The notes: generated by a model not told the origin, from the letters alone. Numbered from the stretch's first letter, positions 11,801 to 23,014 are shown. The stretch is DNA of 64,000 nucleotides from Adiantum capillus-veneris (GCA_014529385.2 CM043958.1:118043018-118107017), one strand, 5' to 3'. Translations and numbers: made by a program.

Positions 11801-12993
11801 GAAATTTATATGGAACAACCAGAAGGGTTTGTTATTCCAGGTAAAGAAGACCTTGTTGCTCAACTCCATAAGGCACTATATGGTCTCAAACGAGCTTCGC
11901 GAGCCTGGTATACAAAATTACCTCTAAAGGATTCATCTCTTGCTCGTTAGACCCCAACTTATACATAAAACACCAAGGTAGCAGTTTTGTGATTCTTGCT
12001 CTTTATGTGGATGATACCATCCTTGTTTCCAATGATTTGGGATTTCTTCAGCAAGTGAAAAAGTTATTGTCTTGTGCATTTGATATGGTGGATCTTGGAG
12101 AGATTCACTCGTGTCTTGGCATTCAAATCCAACGGAACCGTACAAAAGGTATTTTATTCCTTCGACAGTCAAAGTTTATTGCAGATACTATTCAAAAATC
12201 TGGTATGGAATCTACACATTCAGCCAACACACCTTGTCTTGCGAGCTCTACGAAGAACACTTCTGACAATGGCGGTCAACTTGTCACAAATCAACCTTAT
12301 GCTAACTTGATTGGATGTCTTCAGTTTGTTGGCATGAACACTCGTCCTGATATTCTATTTGCTGCTAATTATCTTGGACAACATCTTGCATGTCCTTCTC
12401 TTAAGCATTGGTCTGCTGCAAAGCGTGTATTGAAATACTTGAAAGGCACTACAGATTTTGGTTTAGTCTATCGACGACAACTCACATCGGATTCTATGCA
12501 ATCTCTTTCTCTTTTGGGTTACACAGATGCAGACTGGGCAAGCTCACATTTATCTATGCGATCTACTAGTGGAAATTGCTTCTTTATAAATGGTTGTCTT
12601 GTTTCTTGGACCAGCAAGAAACAACGTTGTGTTGCAGTTTCTACGACTGAGTCAGAATATGTTGCGGCATCACTTGTAGCTCGTGAGTTGATTTGGATTC
12701 GACAAATGCTGGTTGATATTGGTCACTCTCCTCTTTCTAGCACACCCTTGCGGTGTGACAACCAAAGTGCTATTAGTCTTGCAAAAGACTATGTTCAACA
12801 TAATAAGTCAAAGCACATTGCTGTCCATTATCATTATGTCAGGTATGAAGTACGCAAAGGAACCATTATGGTTGAACACTGTCCAAGTGACCAGATGATT
12901 GTAGACATTTTGACCAAAGGCCTCAACGAGTCACGTTTCATCCTCTTGCACTCGGAGCTTGGAGTTGCTTCGGTCTCACTCTTTCTAGATTAG
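8819..12993 (+). pseudogene. Copia C gag-pol polyprotein (one nonsense codon, one frameshift)
   Basis: The start chosen is ATG 8819 (MAMNILVNGF); an open frame extends further upstream but lacks gag features. Counting from there: UBN2-type gag, two CCHC knuckles at residues 272 (CSYCNRNGHTEDDC) and 312 (CEYCGRSDHPTHMC), protease Asp 374 in IVDSGATGNM, then GAG-pre-integrase. The integrase triad is Asp 569, Asp 631 and Glu 667, the exact D-x35-E spacing. RT has YVDD at about 12006 and RNase H has YTDADW and a final Asp in CDNQSA. An in-frame TGA at 11006-11008 sits where Copia proteins normally have Arg (CGA to TGA). A small deletion near 11915-11930 shifts the frame before the RT palm. All catalytic residues are kept, so it died recently. 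Confidence 0.95.
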
Positions 12994-13241
12994 CTTCTTT
13001 GCTATTGTAATAGCTTTGTACATATGACATTGTAATCTTTTAGGTACCATGCACTATGCACACTCCACATTTGCACATTGTGATCTCTAAGTCACTTGAA
13101 CATTTGTACATAGATGCACAATTCACTTTCACATCATCATCGCTGGTTCATATTTTCACATTGTATAGGGGCTTGGGTTTTTCCCTTGAACTCCCCAAGG
13201 GTTTTTTCATCCAAAGCTAGAGACCTTTGTTTGAGTGGGGG

Positions 13242-13384
13242 TGTTGGAGCTATATATAGCTCACTCTACTCAACTTGGTCTCACCTATATATTTGTATCT
13301 TGTCCTCAATATGAATCAGTCTTTGGGAGCGTACATGGTGTGTCTCTTGTCTCGTCTCTCTCTCTTTCTCTCTACATCTCAACA
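13242..13384 (+). repeat. 3' LTR of Copia C
   Basis: 143 bp, preceded by the polypurine tract and followed by the duplicated target AGACA (13385-13389). Confidence 0.97.
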
Positions 13385-13389
13385 AGACA

Positions 13390-15338
13390 TGTGTTTTTTG
13401 TTTTCTTAATTTTTATTTTGTAATAAGCCTATTCAGGCTCCCTTTGGCCCTCCTAGTCTCATAGATCTCTATGTAGTCTACTTTATTTTTACGGATATCG
13501 TAACAGCTCTGCTGGCTCCCATATGCCGGGATTCATAACTAGTCTTTTGGTTTGTTTTAAGTTGTCAACACTTCTCGTAGCACACGTAATCTAGCATGTT
13601 TTTTTTTTTTTTTTGGTCATACGAACACCACATTATTACTCGCAATTTTGTCTGCATAATTTTGATTAGCACAAGTTAGTATAAAATTTGATCTGATCAT
13701 ATCTACAAATAATCCTACTGCTACCATGCTACCTTGCTCTATGACCACTTTGTCAAAATTCATCCAATTACAGCTATGCTATACCACATGATTTTTTGAG
13801 TGTTTCCGTCCATCAATTTAGGTTGTCCAATGTCATGCGTACAATAGTGGGTGTTGCCTTCTGAAAACGCCTCATAAAATGTTTCATTTCATTTTTCTCT
13901 ATGGCTCTCTCAACCTTAATGACTTTGCCGGTCAATACACCTCTCGTATAGGTGAACTCCAAAGTCTGCCGCGAAGTTTGCTTCTTTCAATACCGCGTCT
14001 CTGAATTATCGAATTCAATGATCTCCCTCTCTAAATATCCCCCATTGTTTCCTCTTCTCAAGAAACTCTCCTAGTGTCTGTTCACTTCTAGCTGGCACAA
14101 AAAATCTAAGGCATCTCTAATCATGCTATCTCGTCACTCTAATCAATAGTCTAAGATCACTCTCTAAATAGACAATAAAGGTGGCTTCATATCTCACAGT
14201 ATATTGGACGATGCCAAACTGTGATATAGCTTTATCTTGGTACCTGTATCCTAGTCTCTACTCGTGTCCCTATCCGTTTACCCCCCCCCCACCCTTAATT
14301 ACATTGCCAATACACCCCATCAACAACTACAATCTGGCCAGATAATACTATATCCACAAATCTAACTAAAGCACTGTGAGGAACAAAAACAAATGATACA
14401 ACTTTGGATGGGTAACAACACAAATTTACGTAGCAATTGTTTTCGAACACAATGGATTATATCACACTATTTGTAGAGACTTTATTCTACTGAAGATTTT
14501 TATGGTATTCTGTCGGTATGTAGTACAATATTTTTAAACACCTTTTCAATTCCTAGCAATGCTATTAGCATATATTTTATATTCAATTGGTTAATGCTAG
14601 CACACATTAGTACAAAATGTTCTATGCTCATACTCCTACTACCAGCTTGCTCGATAACCACTTTTTGCAACTTCATCTAATTACGACCCGGCTCTATTGC
14701 ATGCTCTTTCTTAGATTCCTTGTATCGATCAACATTGTCAAATATCATGCATTCTTGATTAGGGACTTAAAATTTGTTGGACTTCTCAAAATGTGAAGAT
14801 TTTTTGGGTTTTCTCCTTTCGAATAGCTCACTGTTACATTTTACTAGTTGCTGTACATTAGCGCTACTCCGCACCATTATGTTTAGTTCGTTTACCAAAA
14901 TTTTATGGAAATAAACGTATCTGTCTTGCTTGACCGTGATTTTCATCATGATCTTCACTTGTTACATTTCTCTAACTCATTTAAGGATTCACAAAAACCT
15001 ATGCAGGCCATAATGCGAGGACGTCAGATAAGTAATGTCTTTACTTTAGTTTGCAAAATCATTTTTACAACTTTGTACTAATATCCTAACCATATTTTAT
15101 CCGATTTTATGATACCCTCTTGCACTGCTAAGGTCATGCCCTCTAATTGTATTGAAAGAAATTTTATTGGGATGATTTATCAGTAAGCTATGCAGCTACT
15201 CATGCGAGCTAAGGTACTCTGGGATAGTGCACAACCATTTGTAAGTCCTTTGGTGATATACTACACTGTGATGTCGACAACGTAGTAAATACACTTTTTC
15301 TCATTTATGTCTTGTCTAGTCCATTAGTCACATGCACA
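13390..15338. other. Non-coding interior of element B, right part
   Basis: AT-rich sequence with no ORF of note, a T-run at 13598-13613 and a C-run at 14280-14290. I see no protein similarity. It is the continuation of the LARD-like body after Copia C. Confidence 0.6.
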
Positions 15339-15534
15339 CAGATTCGCCGATTTAGGCAGTGTGTCAATGCTCATATAGTGCAGATTCGCCGATTTAGGCA
15401 GCACAACAACAAACTACAGACTCACTCTTTTTGAACTTATATCAAATGCAGATTCGCCGATTTAGGCAGCATAAGTATAGATTTGCGGATTTAGGCAGTA
15501 CATCTTACTGGTGTAGATTCGCCGATTTAGGCAA
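15339..15534 (+). repeat. Five-copy 21-bp interspersed repeat near the 3' end of element B
   Basis: Copies of CAGATTCGCCGATTTAGGCAG or close variants start at 15339, 15381, 15449, 15478 and 15514. Spacing is irregular (42, 68, 29 and 36 bp). Copy 4 reads GATTTGCGGATTTAGG. The LTRs of B contain a similar core (CGCGGATTTAG near 15966). The array lies just before the 3' LTR, where a polypurine tract would be expected. Confidence 0.85.
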
Positions 15535-15569
15535 CACCAATCACAAAATCATGCTGCAGTGGCTAGCCA

Positions 15570-15650
15570 CCACTGTAACTTGTATGATGAAAGGATATCA
15601 TATTTTATGTTACCACTGTAACTCGTATGCAAAAGGATATCATATTTTAT
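15570..15650 (+). repeat. 43-bp tandem duplication at the 3' LTR edge of element B
   Basis: CCACTGTAACT(T/C)GTATG followed by AAAGGATATCATATTTTATG occurs at about 15570-15610 and again from 15613. The second copy runs into the shared LTR sequence at 15628. Confidence 0.8.
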
Positions 15651-16043
15651 GTACATTTTATTATTCAAGTGCTCTTTATGAGCTTTGGCCATTTATGACC
15701 GGCCGGCCAGTTTGTACTCACTTCGACCATTCAAGAATCTATAAATTAAATACGTGCAAGAGGGAAATGGTCACTCTTGCACGGGGGGAGATTGCACCCA
15801 GTGCTTGCGTTGTTCTTCTCTCCTCTTCCCTCTTCTCTCTCGCCGTGCCGGCGTAGCACTCCGCTCTAGGAGGTGCGCCTGCACGCGCTCTCTTGCCCTC
15901 TCCCGCTCTCCGTCTCTCTCTATTTGCGTTGTGCTTGATTATGGATTTGTGCGAGTCAGCAGGTACGCGGATTTAGTCGTTAATGTCTTGCTATGTGCTA
16001 TTTTCGAGTATTTTGCAGGGTAGCGAGGCTTTCGGCTGTAGCA
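15628..16043 (+). repeat. 3' LTR of element B, 5' head missing or replaced
   Basis: 416 bp matching 4773-5188. It ends TGTAGCA and is followed by the target duplication TGAAG, so this end is intact. The first 72 bp of the 5' LTR are absent here. Confidence 0.85.
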
Positions 16044-16048
16044 TGAAG

Positions 16049-18682
16049 CACCTGTCAAACATGTTTGGGAAGGCTGTATTTTGGGTAAGATGCAACGTTC
16101 GAAGTTTCCAAAGCATGGTTCAGTTCGGGCCACATGCAGGTTGCAGCTTGTGCATAGTGATGTTTGTGGGCCCATGCAAACTCCGTCCTTGGGAAATTAC
16201 CTGTACTTTGTGACTTTCATTGATGATTGCTCCAGGCATGAATGGGTATTTCTACTTAAAGCGAAGTCCGCAGTTTTTATGTGCTTCAAACAGTTTCTGG
16301 CTATGGCTGAAAATGTCTCAAAATGTACTATGGACACCCTCCATTCCGATCGAGGGGGCAAGTATATGTCTCATGAATTCAATGCATTTCTATCTAGTCG
16401 TGGGATAAAACACCAATGTATAGTGCCTTATACACCTCAGCAAAATGGCGTTGCTGAGAGGAAAAACAGGTCACTTACGAAAATGGCATGATGTATGGTC
16501 AAAGGTCAAGCTTTGTCGCATTTGTTTTGGCTTGAGGCCATCATGTGTGCCACTTATGTACTAAACAGGTGTCCTACAAAATCTTTGCAGTCTATTACTC
16601 CATATGAAGCATGGCATGATAAAAAGCCTTCTATTGAGCACATGCATGTTTTTGGCTGTTTGGCATATGCTTTGGTGCCACAAATACAGCGCAAAAAATT
16701 GGATGATAAGGCTGTCAAATATATTTTTGTTGGCTATAGTGCTGAAAGCGAAGGTTACAGGTTGTATCATCCACAAACAAAATGTATTCTGGTTTCATGT
16801 ACTAGAGAACGTAATGTAAGATCACAGGACATTTATGACACTTTGTTGCCTCTTTTCAGTGGTGGAAATATGAATGTAAGTTCCAATGAGGCAAATGTAC
16901 AGCCTATGGGGGTTTCTAAAAATGTTACAGATCAGCCTATTACTGATGCAAATGTACATGATGTACTTGATGAGGAAAGGGCTAAAAATGAGCAGGCTAG
17001 AGGTATGTCCAAATGGCTGGTGCACACTTTGCATGATAGTAAATTGGATGCACCTTTGTCTAGTTGTACTTGTTCAAGCTCTCACCATGCATCTTATGCA
17101 TTAGATTGTTATGCTTTGGCTAAGTCTAGCTTACATGATGTTGAGGAGCCTGTGTCTTTGATGAAGCACAAAATTCAAAAAATTGGATGGCTACCATGCA
17201 ATCAGAATATGATGCACTTACTAAAAATAACACATGGACTCTATGTGATTTTCCTCCTGGCAAAAAGGCCATTGGTACAAAGTGGGTTTACAAGTTGAAA
17301 CGCAAGCCGGATGGTGAGATCGATTGCCATAAGGCTTGACTTGTTGCAAAGGGTTATGCACAACAAAAAGGCATAGATTATGAAGAGACCTTTTCTCCCA
17401 CTTGTCGTATGCCTACTGTGCGTTTTCTATGTGCATTGGCAGCTCATTCTGGTTGGGATGTACATCAATCAAAAATTGTTACTGCTTTCTTGAATGGTGA
17501 CATATTTGAGGAAGTTTTTGTAATGCAGCCTCGCGGTTTTGTCAAGAAAGGACAAGAGGACAAAGTGTGAAAATGTAACAAGGCTTTGTATGCGTTGAAG
17601 CAATATCCTTGTACTTGGTATGAGAAAGCAGACACTCATTTGGTCAAACAAGGCTTTCGTAACAGTCCAACAGAAAGCACATTGTATGTAAAGTATGAGG
17701 GTGATGTACTTCTCATTGTGGTTTTTTATGTAGATGATTTGTTGATCACTAGACCAAATGAGAGACATATTGTTGAATTTAAGCTTGATTTGAATGCTAC
17801 TTTCAAGATGAAACATTTGGGGTTGTTGCATCATTATTTGGGCATACAGTTTAAGCAGTGTGATGGTGGTATTGCCTTGTGTCAGAAAAGTTACATAGAG
17901 ACATTGCTATGTAAGTTTGGACTTGAGGATTGCAAACCTATTGCCACTCCTATGGAAACAGGTTTGAAGTTGAGTCTACATGATGGTGGCGATCCTGCTG
18001 ATGTCACTCTTTACCAAATTGTTGTTGCCTGCCTCATTTATGTATGCAACACGAGGCCATATATTCAGTTTGGAGTCTCACAGGTCAGCAAATTTATGCA
18101 TAGCCCAGGGTCTAAGCATTAGCAGGCAGACAAGAGGATTTTCCGCTACCTTAGTGGAACTTTACATCTTGGCTTGTTTTATCCCAAGGGGGGTTCATTG
18201 CCGCCAGACTTACATGCTTTTTTAGACTCACATTGGGTTGGTTTTTTGACACGCAAGTGTCCACAAGTGGTTTTTGTTTCATGCTTGGCAGTTCATGTAT
18301 ATCATGGTTGAGCAAGAAGCAACCTACTGTGGCCACTTCGAGTTGTGAGGCTGAGTACAGGGCAGTCTTCATAGCTAAGGTTGAGTGTGTATGGCTCAGA
18401 TGCCTTATGGCTGATTTCGGTGTTGGACATGACATTGCCAACACTATCTACACTAACAATCAGAGTGCATTGGCAGTTGCGAGGAACCCAGTTTTTCATG
18501 CTCGCACAAAGCACATTGAGGTGCATTACCACTATGTCAGGGAGAGGCTCTCAGCAGAAGAGATCAGCTTGGCTTATGTGCCAACACAGGACAACCTTGT
18601 AGATCTTTTCCCAAAGGCATTGTCTCATGAGAAGCTTGGAGCTTTCCGCAAATCTTTGGACTTACTCCCCTTTGTGGACTGA
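16049..18682 (+). pseudogene. Copia A integrase, RT and RNase H (3' half of gag-pol)
   Basis: The reading resumes after the TGAAG duplication with the CxxC part of the integrase zinc region (WEGCILGKM). Integrase residues follow: HSDVCGP at about 16157, SDRGGKYMS at 16347 and PQQNGVAERKN at about 16435. The RT contains YVDD at 17727 and ends with a Copia RNase H (CEAEYRA, TNNQSALAVA) and a normal C terminus near 18680. In-frame stops are at 16489 (TGA), 17337 (TGA), 17568 (TGA) and 18120 (TAG). Frameshifts occur near 17170 and 18200. The stops fit C-to-T or G-to-A change at Arg and Trp codons. Non-functional. Confidence 0.92.
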
Positions 18683-18746
18683 TCATGTCCTCAAGGCATG
18701 GCACTTCCCTTTACTCATGTGCCAACTCTCATTCACCGCATCACTC

Positions 18747-18756
18747 CAAGGGGGAT
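18747..18756 (+). promoter_or_regulatory. Polypurine tract of Copia A
   Basis: CCAAGGGGGAT lies immediately before the 3' LTR, the usual site of plus-strand priming. Confidence 0.8.
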
Positions 18757-18757
18757 T

Positions 18758-18984
18758 TGTTACCATATACATGTGGTAGTGATGTGTGTGAACACACTAG
18801 GACCGCCGGGGCATTTTTTCCCTCTTTAGGAGGTTTTTTCCCCCGAGCATTGTATATACACCCATCACTCTAGGGCTATCTATCTTTCCATTGCACACTA
18901 AGTAACACACTTTCTATTGTGTGCCTTGAGCTTCCTTCATCTTCTCCAAGCTATGTACGTTTCTCTGCAACCCTAATTTCAACA
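18758..18984 (+). repeat. 3' LTR of Copia A
   Basis: 227 bp matching 2549-2759, with about 20 extra bases near the end. Confidence 0.9.
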
Positions 18985-19250
18985 AACACACCAACTCAGC
19001 AAGCAAACAAAGACTCAATGATTAGGGAAATATATCTATGTCTTTTCTCACAACTCTAGGTCATCACGCCATTTTGGCACTTGAACGAACTCAAAATGAA
19101 ACGAAACTTTAGGAGGAGGTCTAGTACACCTAGGGACACTATCCTTTTATGTACAAAAGGTCTCACAGCCAGTATCTGGCAGCTCATATCTCCAGGTGCC
19201 TTTTCAAATGGCTACACACATATATGTAATATGTCACATCAAAATTTGAA
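18985..19250. other. No gene seen
   Basis: Flank of Copia A. No recognisable coding or repeat signal beyond general AT-richness. Confidence 0.5.
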
Positions 19251-20611
19251 CTAGGTGTCGAAGGAGTTTCCATGCCCACTTTTTACTCTCTCTCTATACT
19301 TAAAATAGATTTTTCTCTCAAGAAACTTCATAGAGGCAGCCATGCAATTAAACTGTGGTGCCTCTAGAATAATATCTTCATGTTTGAGAGGAGAGATAAA
19401 CAAGTATTCTTTGTCCACATAACTTTGGACATGAAGTTTCAATCTCACAATCAAGGGAGTGACCGAGGCTTATTGTCCCTTGAAAGCCCAATCCACCTGC
19501 AAAGTATCCCCCATCTCATAAGCTTGTGTCCCTAATTTGGGTAGCCCAGCACAAAACTATTGCAGTGTCTTTGAGATGAAGGTCCCAAAACTTGTCTACG
19601 TACTTGTGGATAGACTCATATGGAGACATCTTCAAGATAGACTCATATGGAGACATATTCAAGATTTTCCATTCAGTGAGAAACTTATCTTTGGCGTCAC
19701 TTGAAAGAAACTGCTTCGTAATGGAATCTCTTAAGGCTTTCCATGTATTTGGAGCTTCTTTGTTAGCTTGTAGGGTAGCCCACCATTTCCTGGTAGACTT
19801 TTGAAAGTGCATGGCAACAAATTGTAGCTTAGAGGATTCCATAAAGCCCTCATCTTCAAAGCCCCCAAAAAAATGTTGTATGAAAGCTAAGAATTTGTTG
19901 ATGGCACCGAGGGCACTATCATAGGTGAGGAAAGTGATGTTCTTCCTCCCTTGTTGAACTTCTTGAGCTTGCTGGACCTTTTCCATGCAACATAGGATTT
20001 TCAATGTCCTCTCCTCTTAGGCTCCTTGGAGTAGTAGCCACTACTTTCATTGGGAGAGGAAGATGATGAAGATGGAGAAGAGGGTGACCTCTTTATCTCA
20101 TTTTTCTTCTTGGGAGTTCTTTCTTCTCTCTTGAAATCAAGATGATAAGACTTATGTGGTGATTTTTTCCTATTTGGAGGAGTTGGAGACCTTTGTGACT
20201 ACCTTGGAGCCACATCTTCAATGGAAGTGTTTGGAGACTCACTTCTATTTCTATCCATTGGTGGAGGCTCTTTGTTTGGAGCATGACATCTCCTTTTTGG
20301 AGGAGATGCATCCCCAACTTGATGTTGGAGCTCTTCATGCGGATTGTTCTCATCACCCATAGAGAGTCCTCTTTTGGAAATCTCACCAAGAGTCTTCCTA
20401 GGAGCTCTCCCTTCTTGGGCAACTGGAAGAGTACCATGTGTGTGAAGTTGTTTAATTTCTGTTGAAGAGTGGGATTGCCCATGGCTTGTTGAATCCTAGA
20501 CACAAGATAATTCACAAACCAACGGTCATCTTTAGTAGCACCATCATGTGCAAAATCAAAGTCATTAACATTGATCCTACTCTCTTCATTATTATCAACC
20601 ATGCTAAACAA
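19251..20611 (-). pseudogene. Gypsy element H gag and protease remnant
   Basis: Read on the minus strand, 20602 starts a gag N terminus (MVDNNEESRINVNDFDF). After frameshifts, 20004-19516 encodes a retrotrans_gag domain (KSTRKWWATLQANKEAPNTW). It includes a local duplication of MSPYESI, present as two adjacent copies. At 19454-19251 the C-terminal part of a plant Gypsy protease appears (YLFISPLKHEDIILEAP). The zinc knuckle and the protease active site between them are missing, and RT, RNase H and integrase are absent. This is an internally deleted relic. The first in-frame Met gives MFSMVDN at 20611; the second Met, at 20602, fits better. Confidence 0.8.
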
Positions 20612-20700
20612 AAATTATGTGTGTTCTTGCAAGAGACAATTCCAACCTATGTAGTCTACCCTAGGACCTCTCTTCTTAAGCAAGAAAAGAGTAGCCTATG

Positions 20701-20766
20701 ATATGATACCAATGTGACGGAATTAAGCTAATAACATCAGCCGTAGCAGAACTATATTTATAAGAG
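20701..20766 (-). promoter_or_regulatory. Probable primer binding site, LTR end and TATA box of element H
   Basis: On the minus strand, ...CGTCACA is followed by TTGGTATCATATC, which resembles a tRNA-iMet primer site with two changes. That places an LTR end at about 20713, with the LTR extending to the right. A TATAAATA motif on the minus strand at about 20750-20760 fits the LTR promoter. The matching 3' LTR was not found on the left, so the LTR cannot be confirmed. Confidence 0.5.
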
Positions 20767-22248
20767 AGAGATTATTTTATAAAGGAGATTTGTTATGAGA
20801 AAGAGAGAGTGCTTGGTTGGAGTCTACAACAAGAAACAACATAACTAGATAGCTTGGCATGAACAATAACTTGAAAGAGAGAGGAATTAAGACTGAAGAC
20901 CGGATTTACTTGGATCCGGTTCCCCCTCCAAAAGGACTTTGTATTATAGCTTCTTCCATTGAGAGAGACTTGTTTACAACACAATCTTTATGCTCTTCAA
21001 AGCCCATTTGATGCCATGAAGATGGAAAGCTTCATGCACCAACAATTACATTTAGTTTGGCCTCAATCCCAAGACCTAAAACGCCCTTAAAGGTGGAGAA
21101 AGCTAACAGGGAGTGAGGATGAAGAAGAAGAAAAAGAAGTATTCTTACGAGAAAGGAGTATTCTTCTCACATTAGTTCAGTCATAGAACATAGCATAGCT
21201 TAGTAATGGAGATGGATGAGCATGATTGGAGATTGGCACTCGGCTTTGCATTCCATAGCCAAGTGATGTTGGTGTAGGCTTTCTCCATTTCTCCCACACA
21301 TGAGAAGGATACTTTTACCTCATGAGTGTGCTTCTGTGTGGTGCAAGAGTGAGTATTCTCATTGATTTTTCCAAGAATACACGAGCTTGAAGGCTATTGG
21401 TCCATGTCAGGGCCTAGCCAATGAATGGATTTCTTCACACCAAGCAAGGGAGTTAGTCTTGTGACAAGTTTCCTTTATCCCTCTTTGAAAAGAGAGATTA
21501 ATTATTAGCTAAATTCTTTTTGGCTCTCAAGGTAGGCTATCCAATGAGATTTAATCTAGCTCATGGGATGCTCAATTCTCATTGGTTCCCCTAGTAGGCT
21601 ATCCAGCAATGGGATCAAAGCTAGCTCATTGGGGCTCAATTCTTATGGGTTCTCTTTGTGGGCTATCCAATGAGATTTAATCTTGCTTTTATAAATCCTC
21701 ATTCTCATTGGTTCTTCATATTGGCTATCCAATAGGATTCAAGCTTGGTTCTGGGCAACATAGCTAGGAACCTAACATTGCCTTTATGCCTTAAGTGAAA
21801 GGGGGGGGGAGTCCTAAAGTGTGTGAGTGCCTTCTCTCTCATCTCCCTACTACAAGAGGGGCTTTCTCCATGCAAGTGGGGGGTGCAACTTGGCCACTTG
21901 AAGACTCATAGCAACCTTAGAGATCATTTGCATGGTCTATAATACCTGGAGTTCGCAATTGACTTTCCCATTAATCCTAGGTCCAATGGAATCTAGCACT
22001 ACCCTTTGGAGGCTTAATGAAGCTTACCCTAAGACCATTTAAAGCTTGATTGAGTTCACATTGCTCTTTGATCGACTATCTCTCCTCTTGATCCCCTATT
22101 GAGATAAGTCCAATAGCACATATTAATATCTTGACTCTTGTTTCCTTTATCTTCCCACTTTAAAAGGCCCATTATGAGAAAATCATTTGGGAAAGTTAGA
22201 TATTATATTTTATGGCATGATTCACTAGCAGCTACTTCGTTATAGGAT
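20767..22248. other. Non-coding stretch, possible LTR body of H
   Basis: No ORF with recognisable similarity. Apart from the 62-bp tandem repeat and a G-run near 21803-21810, I see nothing distinct. Confidence 0.4.
21535..21770. repeat. Four-copy 62-64-bp tandem repeat with CCAAT and ATTGG motifs
   Basis: GGCTATCC marks unit starts at 21535, 21597, 21661 and 21723. Most units carry ATCCAAT near the start and ATTGGTTC or ATTGGGG near the end, so CCAAT boxes appear in both orientations. The array lies about 0.8 kb upstream (minus sense) of the possible TATA box of H, so it could be an LTR enhancer. Confidence 0.8.
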
Positions 22249-23014
22249 ATGACCTCATGCAACTTGCCTACGGATGGTCCTGCTCGAGTTAAGACACAAA
22301 CACCATATATGCTCCTACTTCTTGAGTCGGGATCTCTTCCAATTGAGATTATGTGCATGGAAAGGGTTGTGGAGTACATGATAAAGATGCATCAAAACCC
22401 CTCACGTCGACTTCCTACAATTGCATGGGAAGCAAGCAAAAATGTTCAAAAGACGCATAAAAGAAAGATCTTGAGCACAAGATGTATGCAATACATAAAG
22501 AAGTGGTTTGGGAGATGGGATGCATTACACTTGCTACTTGATGCTTCAATTGACTCCCAAGTGAATGAAGATTTTCTACAACGCCAATTATTACGGCTTG
22601 GGAGAAATATGGTGGGTCACTCTTCATACATTACACCACCCATATTTCCGCCAACTACAGACCCATGTCCTTTGTTGAAAGAGGAAACCGTACTCACACT
22701 TACATGCTTGAGCCTAGCCCCTTGTCGGTGATACGCACCATTCGGCCTAGCTCCCATTTTCTTTGATGCGAGACAGAGCGTTGGGGAAATGGGGAAGAGT
22801 CAAATTGGCTGTGCACATTATGCTCGCTGCAAATTCGAGAGTCTGAGTACCACACACTACTAGAGTGCTCAGCTTTTGGTGACATCCAAACTTGCTTCTC
22901 TCACATTTTCAGCCATGACTTAGACCTACACACTTTCCTCTTGCAGCCACAGTGTGGGCTCTCTATTGCAACTCTCATCACCACAATTTTGGAGCATCGA
23001 GAGTCACTCATTAG
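22249..23014 (+). pseudogene. LINE 3' end: C-terminal part of ORF2
   Basis: The frame at 22249-22731 (about 160 codons) resembles the region C-terminal to a non-LTR reverse transcriptase (ERVVEYMIKMHQNPSRRLP, then IKKWFGRWDAL). In another frame at 22815-23014 it continues as a Cys/His module (WLCTLCSLQIRESEYHTLLEC), the zf-RVT-like knuckle that closes many plant LINE ORF2 proteins. One or more frameshifts separate the parts. The endonuclease and RT catalytic domains are absent, as expected for a 5'-truncated LINE copy. The 3' end leads into a long CT tract. Confidence 0.7.

Larger units (their letters stand above)
7907..13384 (+). mobile_element. Copia LTR retrotransposon C, young and nearly intact
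   Basis: A complete 5,478-bp element with 143-bp LTRs that differ at about two positions, TG...CA ends, a 5-bp target duplication (AGACA), a tRNA-iMet-type primer site and a G-rich polypurine tract (GAGTGGGGG at 13234-13242). It carries a full gag-pol in Copia order, broken by one stop and one frameshift. Near-identical LTRs make it the youngest insertion in the A/B/C nest. Confidence 0.97.
4701..16043 (+). mobile_element. Non-autonomous LTR retrotransposon B (LARD-like), inserted in Copia A
   Basis: B interrupts pol of Copia A and is flanked by the duplicated target TGAAG (4696-4700 and 16044-16048). The LTRs share 416 bp (4773-5188 and 15628-16043) with about 15 mismatches. A perfect tRNA-iMet primer site follows the 5' LTR. 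Without nested Copia C the element is about 5.9 kb, and I find no protease, integrase, RT or RNase H in it, only a short coiled-coil ORF. It must rely on proteins from another element, probably Copia given the primer site and 5-bp target duplication. Confidence 0.85.
2549..18984 (+). mobile_element. Copia LTR retrotransposon A, decayed, interrupted by element B
   Basis: Direct repeats starting TGTTACCATA and ending CA flank the element (2549-2759 and 18758-18984). A tRNA-iMet-type primer binding site follows the left repeat and a polypurine tract precedes the right one. Removing the inserted element B leaves about 5.1 kb, normal for Copia, with the Copia order gag, protease, integrase, RT, RNase H. 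The coding region has several frameshifts and in-frame stops, so it is inactive. No clean target duplication is visible: AACTT on the left and AACAC on the right share only three of five bases. Confidence 0.93.

Noticed and set aside
15339-15534. CRISPR-like array from the five 21-bp repeats
   Set aside because: Spacing is irregular (29-68 bp), the units are short, there are no cas genes, and the setting is a plant LTR element.
2544-18989. Target site duplication for Copia A
   Set aside because: AACTT and AACAC share only three of five bases; too weak to claim.
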